The notes under the pieces were generated by a model. That model was not told where the DNA came from, searched no databases, and saw nothing but the letters and a program-made list of their open reading frames with translations. A stretch of DNA of 64,000 nt from CAMPKL01 sp963805925. GTDB taxonomy: Bacteria > Acidobacteriota > Terriglobia > Bryobacterales > UBA6623. The stretch lies in assembly GCA_963805925.1 (NCBI GenBank), contig CAWDWB010000002.1, forward strand, positions 186,001 through 250,000, in the 5' to 3' direction. Positions 35,161-44,188 of the stretch are shown piece by piece; the first letter of the stretch is position 1; each line of letters starts with the position of its first letter. The position numbers were made by a program, and so were the translations under genes.

Positions 35161-35234
35161 TTTGATGTCGGGACCGCTCGAAAACGCCGCGTTAGAGTTG
35201 TCTTCGTCCATCGCATGCAGGCCGCCAGTGCCTG

Positions 35235-35273
35235 AACGAGAGATGGCCCCGCGTCAGCGGGGCCATCCTCGTT
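35235..35273. terminator. Strong hairpin terminator after the BON-domain gene
   Basis: 11-bp perfect stem GATGGCCCCGC (35242-35252) / GCGGGGCCATC (35257-35267) with a 4-nt GTCA loop, extended by AACGAG / CTCGTT around one bulged A (17 bp in all). It lies 20-60 bp beyond the stop of the minus-strand gene ending at 35294 and upstream of the HxlR operator. Confidence 0.75.
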
Positions 35274-35293
35274 TCTATGAACTGCTAGGGCGC

Positions 35294-36355
35294 TTAGCCT
35301 TCAATCCGCAAATTGTTGACGACGTCAAACACACCGTTGACGGTGTTGGCCTGCGAGCCGGCGAGACGCTTGTCGAACTGGCTCGTCACGACGCCTTCCA
35401 ACGTCACGTGACCATTCTCGACGATGATGTGAATCGGCGGTACCGCTCGCAACTGGTAACGTTGCAGAGCGGAATTACCGTAAATGCGGCGATAGGTTGC
35501 CATGCGGATATCGTCGTCAAAGGTAGAGGTCGGCAGTACTTCCAGCTGATTGTCGACGGCGGTCACGCCTTCAATGCGGCCGACCGCACGTTCGACAGAC
35601 TTCTTCAGCGAGGGGCGATAAACCTTACCGTTCACGGTAACTGCTCCGTTGTCGTTAACCGAAAAGCTAATGTGGTCCCAGATGCTGTAGAAAGGCAGCG
35701 TCACGATTTCCTTGCGAATTTGACGTTCTAACCGGCTTTCCTCCATTTCTCTGCTTACCAGATATCGGCTGGAATCCTGCGTCCTGCGGTCCGCTTCCAG
35801 GTTTGCTGACTCTGCCGTCTTCATGTCCACTTTCTTTTGGTCAGGTGAAACGGCGTAAATCGTCACCTCTTTCACTGCCAGAATGTCCGGCGTATGCGCC
35901 TTCTGGAAGGCCTTGGCAAAGTCGGTGTCCGTCATCGACGGTACGTGACGGTGAGAGTACCGCGCCAATTTGTTGCTGCGGCTCTCGGGGTAAATGAACT
36001 CGAATCCAATCGTCCTGCCAGGGTAGAACCATTTGCGCATGGCGGGCGGTTCATTCGCCGGCGTCTCGTAAAATGTGAACTTCGTGCCCTCGGGATCCGT
36101 TCTTTCTGCGGTCCAGGCCATCGCGGACGCAACGAATTCGCCATCGCTATCGCGGAACACAACCACGCGTGTCGGTGCGGTGTTATCCATGAGTGCCATC
36201 GTGTATTCGCCCGGAGTCAAGATATGTCCAGGGATCTCGATCTGTTCGTTGACTGTAATTTCGGTCTTGAGATCATTTGGACTCGCCGTTGCCATCGTGA
36301 CGGTGAGGAGTAATGCCGTGAGACCGAAAGAGAATATCTGTAGTGTTTTTCGCAT
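35294..36355 (-). CDS. Exported BON-domain protein
   Basis: 353 aa with the signal peptide MRKTLQIFSFGLTALLLTVTMATA and a textbook AGGAGGA site just before the ATG. The N-terminal mature part has a conserved-looking segment (IEIPGHILTPGEYTMAL, VVVFRDSDGEF) like DUFs found in acidobacterial exported proteins. The C-terminal ~140 residues form two BON-like repeats (SFSVNDNGAVTVNGKVYRPS, then IIVENGHVTLEGVVTSQFDK), a fold that binds phospholipid membranes in OsmY-type proteins. Probably periplasmic and related to envelope maintenance; the exact role is unknown. Single gene with its own terminator. Confidence 0.8.
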   Translation of the reverse strand: MRKTLQIFSFGLTALLLTVTMATASPNDLKTEITVNEQIEIPGHILTPGEYTMALMDNTAPTRVVVFRDSDGEFVASAMAWTAERTDPEGTKFTFYETPANEPPAMRKWFYPGRTIGFEFIYPESRSNKLARYSHRHVPSMTDTDFAKAFQKAHTPDILAVKEVTIYAVSPDQKKVDMKTAESANLEADRRTQDSSRYLVSREMEESRLERQIRKEIVTLPFYSIWDHISFSVNDNGAVTVNGKVYRPSLKKSVERAVGRIEGVTAVDNQLEVLPTSTFDDDIRMATYRRIYGNSALQRYQLRAVPPIHIIVENGHVTLEGVVTSQFDKRLAGSQANTVNGVFDVVNNLRIEG

Positions 36356-36886
36356 TTAAATCCTCCTTAGGGTGTTTGCGCTCTTCACTTCGTAGAGAGC
36401 CAATCGCCCGTGACCGTTACAATTGACGCCGGTCAGCCCTTCCCTCAATCCGCTGTAACGCAGTGATCCGAGGCGCACAGCTTCAGCATGCGGACGCGCC
36501 CGCCAGGGCGGAACACTTGACACAGGGTGGTATATCTAAAAGCAGAAGAGCGTCGGCTCCCTCGGGGCGTAGCCGGCGCGTCCTGTGCAAAGGGAGTCGA
36601 GCCCCGGGCAAGCCGCCAAGGCCACACGAGCGGCAGCGTAAGTGGATACAGAAACTAGGGTCGACCCAAAGACATCTCCGGTTCCCCGCTTGGAAGGGAA
36701 TCCTACCTACGTCCCAAAGGGCTTCTCGTTTGAGGGGCCCTTTGGGCGTTTGGTCTTCAATAAACCAACTTCGCCAATCCGGCGCCCTACTTCCCTTCGC
36801 AATGCCCAACTGCGTCTAGGCGACGCCCCCTCCAGATCGTCTAGGATTCAACGCAGTATTGCCCGACATGGGAGAATATAGACGTC
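36356..36886. other. Gene-free, structure-rich intergenic region (~530 bp)
   Basis: No reading frame here is convincing: the short ORFs on both strands are Arg/Pro-rich with no RBS. Several stem-loops stand out: GTCGGCT/AGCCGGC (36552-36577, one G-U pair) enclosing CCC-TC-GGG; GCCGC (36612-36616) / GCGGC (36630-36634); the palindrome GGGTCGACCC (36658-36667); and a terminator-like hairpin at 36713-36746. The minus strand near 36356-36420 should hold the BON-gene promoter. I tried matching RNase P, tmRNA, SRP and 6S RNA landmarks and found none. Could be a small RNA gene or a decayed repeat. Confidence 0.5.
36713..36746 (+). terminator. Terminator-like hairpin without an assigned gene
   Basis: 10-bp perfect stem CCCAAAGGGC (36713-36722) / GCCCTTTGGG (36737-36746) with a 14-nt loop, followed on the plus strand by CGTTTGGTCTTC. 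No coding gene ends just before it, so it may close a non-coding transcript coming from ~36400-36700. Confidence 0.45.
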
Positions 36887-37705
36887 TTGAGCGAAGCACT
36901 TCTAGCGTCTGAACCAATCATTCGTTTGTCGTTTTTCTTTGGCGTGTTGGTCGCCATGGCGCTCTGGGAAACTTTCGCCCCCCGCCGTCAGCGCTCATTC
37001 TCAAGGCTCGAGCGCTGGCCGAGTAATTTCGGCCTCGTCGTCTTCAACACGCTAGCCCTGCGCGTCGTCGTGCCCACTGCGGCGGTCGGCGCCGCCCTCG
37101 TGAGCGCGGAGCGGGGGTGGGGCTTTTTCAATGTCGTGGCCTTGCCGGAATGGGTCGAAGTCGTCGCCGCTGTCGTGATTCTCGACCTGGTCATCTACGG
37201 CCAGCACGTCATGTTTCACCGCGTCCCGATGCTCTGGCGCTTACACCGCATGCACCACACCGATCTCGATTTGGATGTCACCTCCGGCGCCCGCTTCCAC
37301 ACCATCGAGATCCTGGCCTCGATGGGCATCAAGCTTCTTGTGGTCGTCGCTCTCGGCGCGCCGGCCCTCGGCGTCTTGATCTTCGAGGTCGTGCTGAATG
37401 CTACAGCGATGTTCAATCACGCCAACGCGCGCATCCCCGAGGGCGTTGACCGCATTTTGCGTCTCGTGCTCGTCACGCCCGACATGCATCGCGTGCATCA
37501 TTCGATCATTCGCAGCGAGACCGACAGCAACTTCGGCTTCAATCTTCCCTGGTGGGACCGCATGTTCCACACTTACCAAGACCAGCCCGCAGCGGGCCAC
37601 ATCGGCATGACCATCGGCATCGATGAATTCCGCTCCCCCCGCGAACTCGTTCTTGATCGGATGCTGACACAGCCGTTTCGCGACGATGTCAGATCGGGGG
37701 GCTAG
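36887..37705 (+). CDS. Sterol desaturase/fatty-acid hydroxylase family membrane protein
   Basis: 272 aa with a TTG start and ~4 hydrophobic segments. The three histidine clusters of the di-iron hydroxylase family are present: HVMFHR (~residue 106), HRMHHTDLDLD (~118) and HRVHHSIIRSETDSNFG (~203), plus FNHAN between them. Such enzymes use O2 to hydroxylate or desaturate lipids in the inner membrane. In bacteria the substrates include hopanoids, fatty acids and ornithine lipids; which applies here is unknown. It ends 36 bp before the dihydroorotase gene on the same strand. Confidence 0.88.
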   Translation: MSEALLASEPIIRLSFFFGVLVAMALWETFAPRRQRSFSRLERWPSNFGLVVFNTLALRVVVPTAAVGAALVSAERGWGFFNVVALPEWVEVVAAVVILDLVIYGQHVMFHRVPMLWRLHRMHHTDLDLDVTSGARFHTIEILASMGIKLLVVVALGAPALGVLIFEVVLNATAMFNHANARIPEGVDRILRLVLVTPDMHRVHHSIIRSETDSNFGFNLPWWDRMFHTYQDQPAAGHIGMTIGIDEFRSPRELVLDRMLTQPFRDDVRSGG

Positions 37706-37741
37706 CTCGCTCCCTCCCATCTTGCGCGACAATAGCGCCTG

Positions 37742-39079
37742 ATGCAGTTCGATCTACTCATTCGCGGCGGAACCTGCGTGACCCCGGCTGGCGTGGGCGC
37801 CGTCGACATCGGCGTCCACGACGGCCGCATCGCCGAGATCGGCAGCCTGTTGAGCGCCGACGCCGACGAAGTCCTCGACGCCTCTGGTCTGACCATTCTG
37901 CCGGGCGTCATCGACTCTCAAGTCCACTTCCGTGAGCCGGGCCTAGAACACAAAGAGGACCTGGAAACGGGCACCCGCGGCGCCGTTCTGGGCGGCGTCA
38001 CGTCGATCTTCGAGATGCCCAACACCAAGCCGCCCACGGTGAACCAAGAGGCGCTCGGCGACAAGCTGCACCGCGCCAAGGGCCGGGCCTGGTGCGATCA
38101 CGCGTTCTTCATCGGCGCCACGCCGACCAACTACGCCGAACTGCCGGAACTGGAACTGCTGCCCGGCTGCGCCGGCATCAAGCTCTTCATGGGCAGCTCG
38201 ACCGGCAATCTGCTGGTTTCTGAGAGCGAGGACGTACTCCGCACGCTGCAACACGGCTTCCGCCGCGTGCCCGTCCACAGCGAAGACGAAGCCCGCCTGC
38301 GCGAGCGTTGGAACCTCATCAAAGACGGCGCCGACGTCACCATGCATCCTGTCTGGCGCGACGTCGAGGCGGCCATCAAGAATACCCGCCGCCTAGTCGA
38401 ATTGGCCCGCCAAGCCGGACGCCGCGTCCACGTTCTGCACGTCACCACAGCCGAAGAGATGGACTTTCTCGCCGAGAACAAGGACGTCGCCACCGTCGAA
38501 GCCACCCCGCAACACCTAACCTTCTCGGCTCCCGGCTGCTACGAGCAACTCGGCAGCATGGCGCAGATGAATCCGCCGATTCGGGAAGAACATCATCGTT
38601 TGGCTCTGTGGCGGGCCATCGATCAAGGCGTCGTCGACGTCTTGGGATCCGACCATGCCCCGCACACGCGCGAAGAGAAGGATAAACCCTATCCCCAGTC
38701 GCCCTCCGGCATGACCGGCGTGCAAACCTTGCTGCCGATCATGCTGGACCACGTCCACGCCGGACGCCTCAGCCTCGAACGCCTGGTCGATCTCACCGGC
38801 CACGGCCCGCAGCGTATCTACGCGATTTCCCGCAAGGGCCGCATCGCCGTGGGCTACGACGCCGATTTTGCCATCGTCGACCTCAATGCCAAGCGCATCA
38901 TCACCCACGACTGGATCGCCAGTCGCGCAGGATGGACTCCTTACGATGGCCGCGAAGTGACCGGCTGGCCGATCCACACCATCGTGCGCGGACGCGTCGT
39001 CGTTCGCGACGGCGAGGTGCAGGGTTCGGCCATTGGCGAGCCTGTCGTCTTTCAAGAAGCGTTGCCTCTGGAAGCATGA
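37742..39079 (+). CDS. pyrC: Dihydroorotase (PyrC, amidohydrolase family)
   Basis: 445 aa. Catalyses cyclisation of carbamoyl-aspartate to dihydroorotate in pyrimidine synthesis. The metal-site region reads IDSQVHFREPG (residues 57-67), with Gln60 where type I enzymes have the first His of H-x-H. I recall the same Q-V-H-F-R-E-P-G form in Bacteroidetes PyrC, so this is a known subgroup. Further landmarks are KLFMGSSTGNLL, PVHSEDEAR, HVLHVTTAEE and the catalytic-Asp segment GSDHAPHTREEK (~302). Its stop overlaps the start of the O-antigen ligase gene (ATGA). Confidence 0.88.
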   Translation: MQFDLLIRGGTCVTPAGVGAVDIGVHDGRIAEIGSLLSADADEVLDASGLTILPGVIDSQVHFREPGLEHKEDLETGTRGAVLGGVTSIFEMPNTKPPTVNQEALGDKLHRAKGRAWCDHAFFIGATPTNYAELPELELLPGCAGIKLFMGSSTGNLLVSESEDVLRTLQHGFRRVPVHSEDEARLRERWNLIKDGADVTMHPVWRDVEAAIKNTRRLVELARQAGRRVHVLHVTTAEEMDFLAENKDVATVEATPQHLTFSAPGCYEQLGSMAQMNPPIREEHHRLALWRAIDQGVVDVLGSDHAPHTREEKDKPYPQSPSGMTGVQTLLPIMLDHVHAGRLSLERLVDLTGHGPQRIYAISRKGRIAVGYDADFAIVDLNAKRIITHDWIASRAGWTPYDGREVTGWPIHTIVRGRVVVRDGEVQGSAIGEPVVFQEALPLEA

Positions 39080-40251
39080 CCGGCCGAACCAACCGCCTCG
39101 AAGCTTGGGCTTACGGCTTTGCCTTTTTTGCCTCCGTTCTCGGCTTCGCCTCGATAGCCGCCTCGCAGATTTGCCTCGGCGCAGCCGTCGCGCTTTGGCT
39201 TGCAGCCCGCAGGCGCTTCGAGATACCGCCGCTGAAGGGACCTTTGCTGTTCTTCATGGGCTGGACGATCCTTGCGGCGATCGTTTCCGTCGACCACTAC
39301 GCGGCGCTGCCGCAGATTAAGAAGATGCTCGGTTTCGCCATGTTGCCGGTCATCTACACCTTGTTCCGGACGACCTCAGCCGCGCGCCGCCTGATGGAAG
39401 GCTGGTTCGCTATCGGCTTCATCACCGTTAGCGTCAGCTTCGTGCAGTTCTATCTCAAGTGGCGCACATCCATCGCACGGGGGGAGCCGTTCTTGCAGGG
39501 TTACCTGGGCGACCGCATCACCGGGCTGATGAGCCACTGGATGACCTTCAGCGAAACGACCGTGCTGATCCTGGCCATGCTCGGCGGCTACGTCCTGTTT
39601 CGTGACCGCGCGCGCCGCGGCGGGGCGCTTTGGTCCTTCTTGGCGGCCTGGATCGTGGCCGGCATCATCTTAAGCTGGACCCGCTCCGCTTGGATCGCGA
39701 CCGCAGTCATTGGCGTTTACTTCGTTTGGTTCTGGAAGCCGCGTCTACTCTGGCTTGCGCCCATCGCATTACTTGGCCTGCCGTTCGCCGTGTCGCAGCC
39801 GGTGACCTCTCGGATCGACTCGCGGGTCATCATGTGGCGCACGGGCGTCCGCATGATTCAAGACCATCCGTGGTTCGGCGTCGGGCCCGAGCGGGTAGGG
39901 CCGACCTTCATGGAGTACCTGCCGCCCGACGTACCCAAGGAACTGCCGCCCGCTTATTACGCTCACCTGCACAACACGTTCGTGCACTATGCCGCCGAAC
40001 GCGGCCTGCCGATCGTTTTGGCCCTGCTGTGGCTCTTCGGTAAGGTCTTGTGGGATATGAGCCGCGCCCTGCGCGGCACTCCTCCGGGGCCGAGCGATGA
40101 GCGCTTCCTGCTGCACGGTACAATCGCGGCGACCATCGCCTTGCTCATCGTCGGCATGTCGAACGTATCGATGGGCGACAGCGAAGTGTTAGGCGCTTGG
40201 CTGGCCGTCGTTGCCGTCGGCTACCGCGCGGCGAGAAAGTCGCCAGAATAG
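39076..40251 (+). CDS. O-antigen ligase/polymerase family membrane protein (Wzy_C)
   Basis: 391-aa polytopic membrane protein. The ATG at 39076 overlaps the pyrC stop, and the upstream in-frame extension is rejected because it lies in pyrC. Ten or more hydrophobic segments are visible. The Wzy_C/WaaL signature is ILSWTRSAWIATAVIGVYFV and the periplasmic loop MIQDHPWFGVGPERVG...AYYAHLHNTFVHYAAERG. These proteins join or polymerise surface polysaccharide on the periplasmic side. The sugar-phosphate transferase at 40690-42105 makes a polysaccharide context, though it is on the other strand. Confidence 0.88.
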   Translation: MTGRTNRLEAWAYGFAFFASVLGFASIAASQICLGAAVALWLAARRRFEIPPLKGPLLFFMGWTILAAIVSVDHYAALPQIKKMLGFAMLPVIYTLFRTTSAARRLMEGWFAIGFITVSVSFVQFYLKWRTSIARGEPFLQGYLGDRITGLMSHWMTFSETTVLILAMLGGYVLFRDRARRGGALWSFLAAWIVAGIILSWTRSAWIATAVIGVYFVWFWKPRLLWLAPIALLGLPFAVSQPVTSRIDSRVIMWRTGVRMIQDHPWFGVGPERVGPTFMEYLPPDVPKELPPAYYAHLHNTFVHYAAERGLPIVLALLWLFGKVLWDMSRALRGTPPGPSDERFLLHGTIAATIALLIVGMSNVSMGDSEVLGAWLAVVAVGYRAARKSPE

Positions 40252-40336
40252 TGCCATACGCCGCCTACTCTGACGAATCGGCTGTTTTACGGCAAGATGC
40301 TGCAGACGGCGGCATTCGAGACGGGGGGCTCAAAGA

Positions 40337-40696
40337 GTGAAAGCCTCAATTAGACTGATCCAGTGCTTGGCCGCTCGCGATCTGGACTTTGCAAACTACT
40401 TGCCGCCAGACCGCACTAACTTCTCAGTTCTTTTTCGCGGACCCGCCGGCCCGAGTGACGAACGAGGAGAAGAGTTCTTCGACTTTGATGTGTGCACGCC
40501 CGATTGGCTTTCCGATCAATGCAACCGAGATGGATTTGTAATCGGCCGACAACGAATCATTGTGTCGCACTATGACCGGGATAGAATCAGGGACATTCTA
40601 ACCCGCCTTGTATATCGTCTTGGCACTGAGACGTGGGAGCAACTAGCGACCAAGCTCTCCATGAATGGCTACTGGGAGTTCGAAGAACCTCAGTGA
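40337..40696 (+). CDS. Imm8-like immunity protein, orphan
   Basis: 119 aa, GTG start with GGGGGG ~8 nt upstream. The core EEFFDFDVCTPDWLSDQ followed by GRQRIIVSHYDRDRIRDIL fits the pattern of the Imm8 immunity family (short beta-strand, TPxWL, then a second strand and helix), as judged by eye. Imm8 proteins normally neutralise polymorphic toxins or contact-dependent effectors. No toxin or secretion gene is adjacent. Its codon choice looks less GC-biased than its neighbours, which would fit recent acquisition. The 3' end overlaps the convergent transferase by 7 bp. Confidence 0.55.
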   Translation: MKASIRLIQCLAARDLDFANYLPPDRTNFSVLFRGPAGPSDERGEEFFDFDVCTPDWLSDQCNRDGFVIGRQRIIVSHYDRDRIRDILTRLVYRLGTETWEQLATKLSMNGYWEFEEPQ

Positions 40697-42105
40697 GCCC
40701 CTCTGCCCACCAACACCGCCGGGATCGAGTGCAGCAAAATCTTCAAATCCAACCACAACGACCAGTTGTCGATGTATTCCAGATCCAGGCGCATCCAAGT
40801 CTCGAAGTCCAAATCATCTCGCCCATGCAGCGCCCATAAGCACGTCAAACCAGGGCGCATGCGCAGCCGGCGCCGCTGCCAACTCTTGTATTGGTCGACT
40901 TCAATCGCGACGGCAGGGCGCGGGCCGACCACCGACATATCGCCTCTCAGCACATTCCAGAACTGCGGCCATTCGTCGATCGAGTAGCGCCGCAAAAAGC
41001 CGCCGATCGCGGTCAGACGCGGGTCACGAGCGATCTTGAACACCGGGCCGTCCTTCTCGTTCAAGTGCTGGACGCCGCTGCGAAGATCCTCCGCATTTGC
41101 CACCATCGAGCGGAACTTGTAGAACGTAAACGTGCGTCCGTTAAACCCCAGCCGCTTCTGCTTGAACAGCGCCGGTCCGCGCGAAGTGAGCCGAACCAGC
41201 ATCGCGACCGCCAGCATCGGAATGGCCAGCACAATCAGCGCGCTGAGCGAAGACACCACGTCGAAAATGCGCTTCAGCAGCAGGCGTATTTCGTCGTGCG
41301 GGCTGGTCGTGAACGTCAGCAGCGGATAGCCGCCGAAACGGTCGAGAAAGATGCGGCTGTTCACATGCGGAAAGAAGTTCGTCGCCACGCGGGTGCGCAC
41401 GCCCTCCTCATCGCACAGCAGGAAGATCTCTTCTAGGTCGCCGAGTTTTGATGCTTCAATCGCGAAGAAAACTTCGTCGATGGCGTGCGCCCGCAGCAGT
41501 TTTGGCAGTTCGTCCAGCTCTTTGACCGGATAGCCGTTGAAGCCCTCTTCGTTGCCGTCGGGCGATGCCGAAACGTCAACGACAGCGAGCAGCCGCGCGC
41601 CGTACTCCTCGGCTCTATCCAGCCGGTGAATCAGCTCCACAGCGCGCTTGCGCTCGCCGACCACGACGTAGAAAAACTCCGCTCCGAACTGCCGCCGCAC
41701 CCATCCGCGCAAGCCGCCTGCCGTGCCGCGATAGACGATCAATAACGTCAGGTCGAAGAGCAGAAACAGCGCGATAAACGGGCGGCTGATGTCCAGCCGC
41801 ATCGTGAACATGAACAGCGCCAGGCCCATGGCCCCGAAGCTAATCTGCCGCAGCGTGTCATAGACGGCGGCGCGTAAATCCGCGCCGTAAAGCCGCTTGT
41901 AGGCCCCAATCCAACTGCCCAACACAAGCCACAGGACCAGGATGAAGCCCAGCAGGAGCGCCTTGATCGGCGTCGTAATGTAGAAGACGTTGGCGAGCGG
42001 GAGGATCTGGCGCGTCTGGTAGGCGGCCTCAAAAGCAATAACGGTCAGAATGACGTCCGCGATAGCGAACAGCAGAACCGCCTTTTGCTGGTGACGATCG
42101 AACAC
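40690..42105 (-). CDS. Undecaprenyl-phosphate sugar-phosphate transferase (exopolysaccharide polyprenyl glycosylphosphotransferase)
   Basis: 471 aa. The N-terminus has about four or five membrane helices, a CoA-binding-like middle (YVVVGERKRAVELIHRL) and the C-terminal bacterial sugar transferase domain with FKQKRLGFNGRTFTFYKFRS, KIARDPRLTAIGGFLRRYSI, DEWPQFWNVLRGDMSVVGPR and RMRPGLTCLW. It moves a sugar-1-phosphate onto undecaprenyl phosphate, the first step of capsule, exopolysaccharide or O-antigen assembly (WcaJ/WbaP group). The presence of an O-antigen ligase nearby fits, but no other glycosyltransferase is in the window. Confidence 0.93.
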   Translation of the reverse strand: MFDRHQQKAVLLFAIADVILTVIAFEAAYQTRQILPLANVFYITTPIKALLLGFILVLWLVLGSWIGAYKRLYGADLRAAVYDTLRQISFGAMGLALFMFTMRLDISRPFIALFLLFDLTLLIVYRGTAGGLRGWVRRQFGAEFFYVVVGERKRAVELIHRLDRAEEYGARLLAVVDVSASPDGNEEGFNGYPVKELDELPKLLRAHAIDEVFFAIEASKLGDLEEIFLLCDEEGVRTRVATNFFPHVNSRIFLDRFGGYPLLTFTTSPHDEIRLLLKRIFDVVSSLSALIVLAIPMLAVAMLVRLTSRGPALFKQKRLGFNGRTFTFYKFRSMVANAEDLRSGVQHLNEKDGPVFKIARDPRLTAIGGFLRRYSIDEWPQFWNVLRGDMSVVGPRPAVAIEVDQYKSWQRRRLRMRPGLTCLWALHGRDDLDFETWMRLDLEYIDNWSLWLDLKILLHSIPAVLVGRGAH

Positions 42106-42123
42106 CGTGGAACCTAAATGATA

Positions 42124-44144
42124 TCAAGGATTTACGGGCGCGGGCTTCACGTACTCCGGCTGGTAGGGCGGGGGGCCGCCGCCCGGGCCTTTCAGATAGT
42201 GCTCCATCCAGCGGATCATGCGCAAGTTGTAGTCGTAGCGCGATGCCGCGCGCCGGTTGCCGTGCCCCTCGCCCGGATAGAGTACAAGCCGCACCGGCGT
42301 ATCGGTCTGCATCTTGATCAGCCGGTATAGCTCCCGCGACTGGTCCGTCGGGACGCGCGTGTCTTCTTCGCCGTGCAGAATCAGCAACGGCGTCTTCGCC
42401 TTGGCCGCGTGGTAAATCGGGCTGCGCTCCAAGAAGAACTGCCAGTCGTCCCAGATACGCTTGCGGTGGTGAACCTCAAAAAGCTCCTCGGGAATATCAG
42501 TCGAGCCGATCTTCGAAATCTGGTCGCTAATGCCGACAAGCATCACGCCCGCCGCGAAATGCTCGCTCAGCGCCGTCGCCGCCCAAGCCGTGGCATAGCC
42601 GCCGTAGGAGCCGCCGGTGATGCCGACTTTATCGGGGTCGATCAGCCCTGTCGCCGCCAGGTGATCGATCGCATCCACAAGATCGTCGAACTCTTTGCCG
42701 GCGATGTCGCCGTGGTCGAGTTTCGAGAACTCAACGCCGCGCCCCGTGCTGGCGCGATAGTTGGGCTCGAAGACGGCGAACCCGCGCGCAGCGGCAAGTT
42801 GGCCGGGTCGTGCATAAGACGTCGTCCAACCATCCGCCTCGCGCGCCTCGGGGCCGCCATGAACGTAGAGGATCAGCGGATAGCGCTGTCCCGGTTGCTC
42901 GTCCAGCGGATGGATCAGCACGCCTTCGATGCGCAGCCCGTCGCGGGCTTGGTACTCGATGCGCTCTTGCTTGGCGAAGCGCATGTCCGCCAGCCAGGGA
43001 TTCGAGTTGGTCAGCACTTTGGCTTCCTTCTCGCCGTCGGCGACCAGCGCCACTTCGGCAGGATGCTCCTCAGACTCTTCCAATACGACGGCGGCGCCGT
43101 TGCGCGCGAGGCTCAATCCGCCAAACACCTTGCCGGCGTCAGCGGCGATGGCAGTCGTTCCCGAGCCGTCAAGCCGCACTGCCCCGAAGCTGCTCCAGAC
43201 GCCCTCGTCTGCGATGTAGGCGACCGTATCGATTGCCGTCCATTCGATCTCCGAGACGTGCGCATCGAGACCCGGCATGAGGTCACGCGCCTCACCGGAC
43301 TCCACCGATGCCACCAACAGCCGCCCCGGAAGTGGGTCGCTGCGGTCCATTGTGCCCAAAATGGCCATCCGTGCACCGTCCGGGCTCCAGCGAAAGGCGG
43401 CCATCTTGCCGGGCGGATCATATCCGCCATGGACCTCGCCGTTCTCGGGATCGACATAGACCAGCTTCACATTCATGTAGCTGTCGTCGACGAACGGCGT
43501 TGGCGCGAGCGAAACCGCGAGTCGCGTGCCATCCGGATTCCATTGCACCGCGTGCGCCGAACCCTCCAAGTCCAGGGCCTTGGCTTTGGGCTCTTTGTCC
43601 GTGAGATTCGCGACCCAGACTTTATCCGGCGTCCAATCTTCCTCGAAGACTTCTTGCGTAAAGCCTGCCTTCTTGAGGCTCTCCTCGTTCTTGGCCGGCG
43701 CATCGCCGGCTACGAAGGCTAGCTTCTCGCCGCGGCGTCCAGGTCATAGCTGTCGATCGCGGACGAGTGTTCAAACAGCTTGTGGGCCTCGCCGCCATCC
43801 ACCGAAATCGCGTAGAGCGCTGGCGCCTTGTCCCCATCGCGCCTAGCCAGAAAGAGAATCTCAGAACTGTCCGGCCGCCACGAGACGCCCCGCACGTTGA
43901 CCTTGCCGGCGACGAACGGCCGCGACTTGCCTTCTAAATCGACGACGTGCAGTTCCGTCCATGCGCCGCCGTCTTCGTCTTCGAACGGGATGCGCGGGAC
44001 ATTCAGCACATAGGCGATCTGCTTGCCGTCTGGCGAGATTTTGGCGTCGATTACCGTGCGAATCTTCGCCACGTGCTCGGGCGTGAAAAGCTCCTGTCCA
44101 GAGATAAGCGGAACAAGGGCAAGGAACAGGGCAAGGAAGCGCAT
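42124..44144 (-). CDS. S9 family (prolyl oligopeptidase-like) peptidase, interrupted by one frameshift
   Basis: The ATG at 44144 gives the signal peptide MRFLALFLALVPLISGQ. The N-terminal beta-propeller part runs to AIDSYDLDAA and a stop at 43719; one frame over, GEKLAFVAGDAP continues without loss through TPDKVWVANLTDK to the catalytic domain. The break near 43733 is explained by one missing base in a GC-rich run. The C-terminal alpha/beta-hydrolase domain has GGSYGGYATAW (Ser), EEDTRVPTDQS (Asp) and GEGHGNRR (His). ~673 aa when joined, the usual length for exported dipeptidyl/acylaminoacyl peptidases. All catalytic residues remain, so an assembly error is plausible. Confidence 0.82.
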
Positions 44145-44188
44145 CAGGTTGCGCAGTATTATCGCGAAACTGGCCCGCCGCTTGTTGT

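Noticed and set aside
36356..36886. RNase P RNA, tmRNA, 6S or SRP RNA in the intergenic region
   Set aside because: None of the conserved landmark sequences of these RNAs could be found on either strand, so only an unnamed candidate is reported.
42373..43722. 449-residue plus-strand frame opposite the S9 peptidase
   Set aside because: It is Arg/Ala/His-rich with no motif and lies exactly antisense to a clear alpha/beta-hydrolase peptidase.
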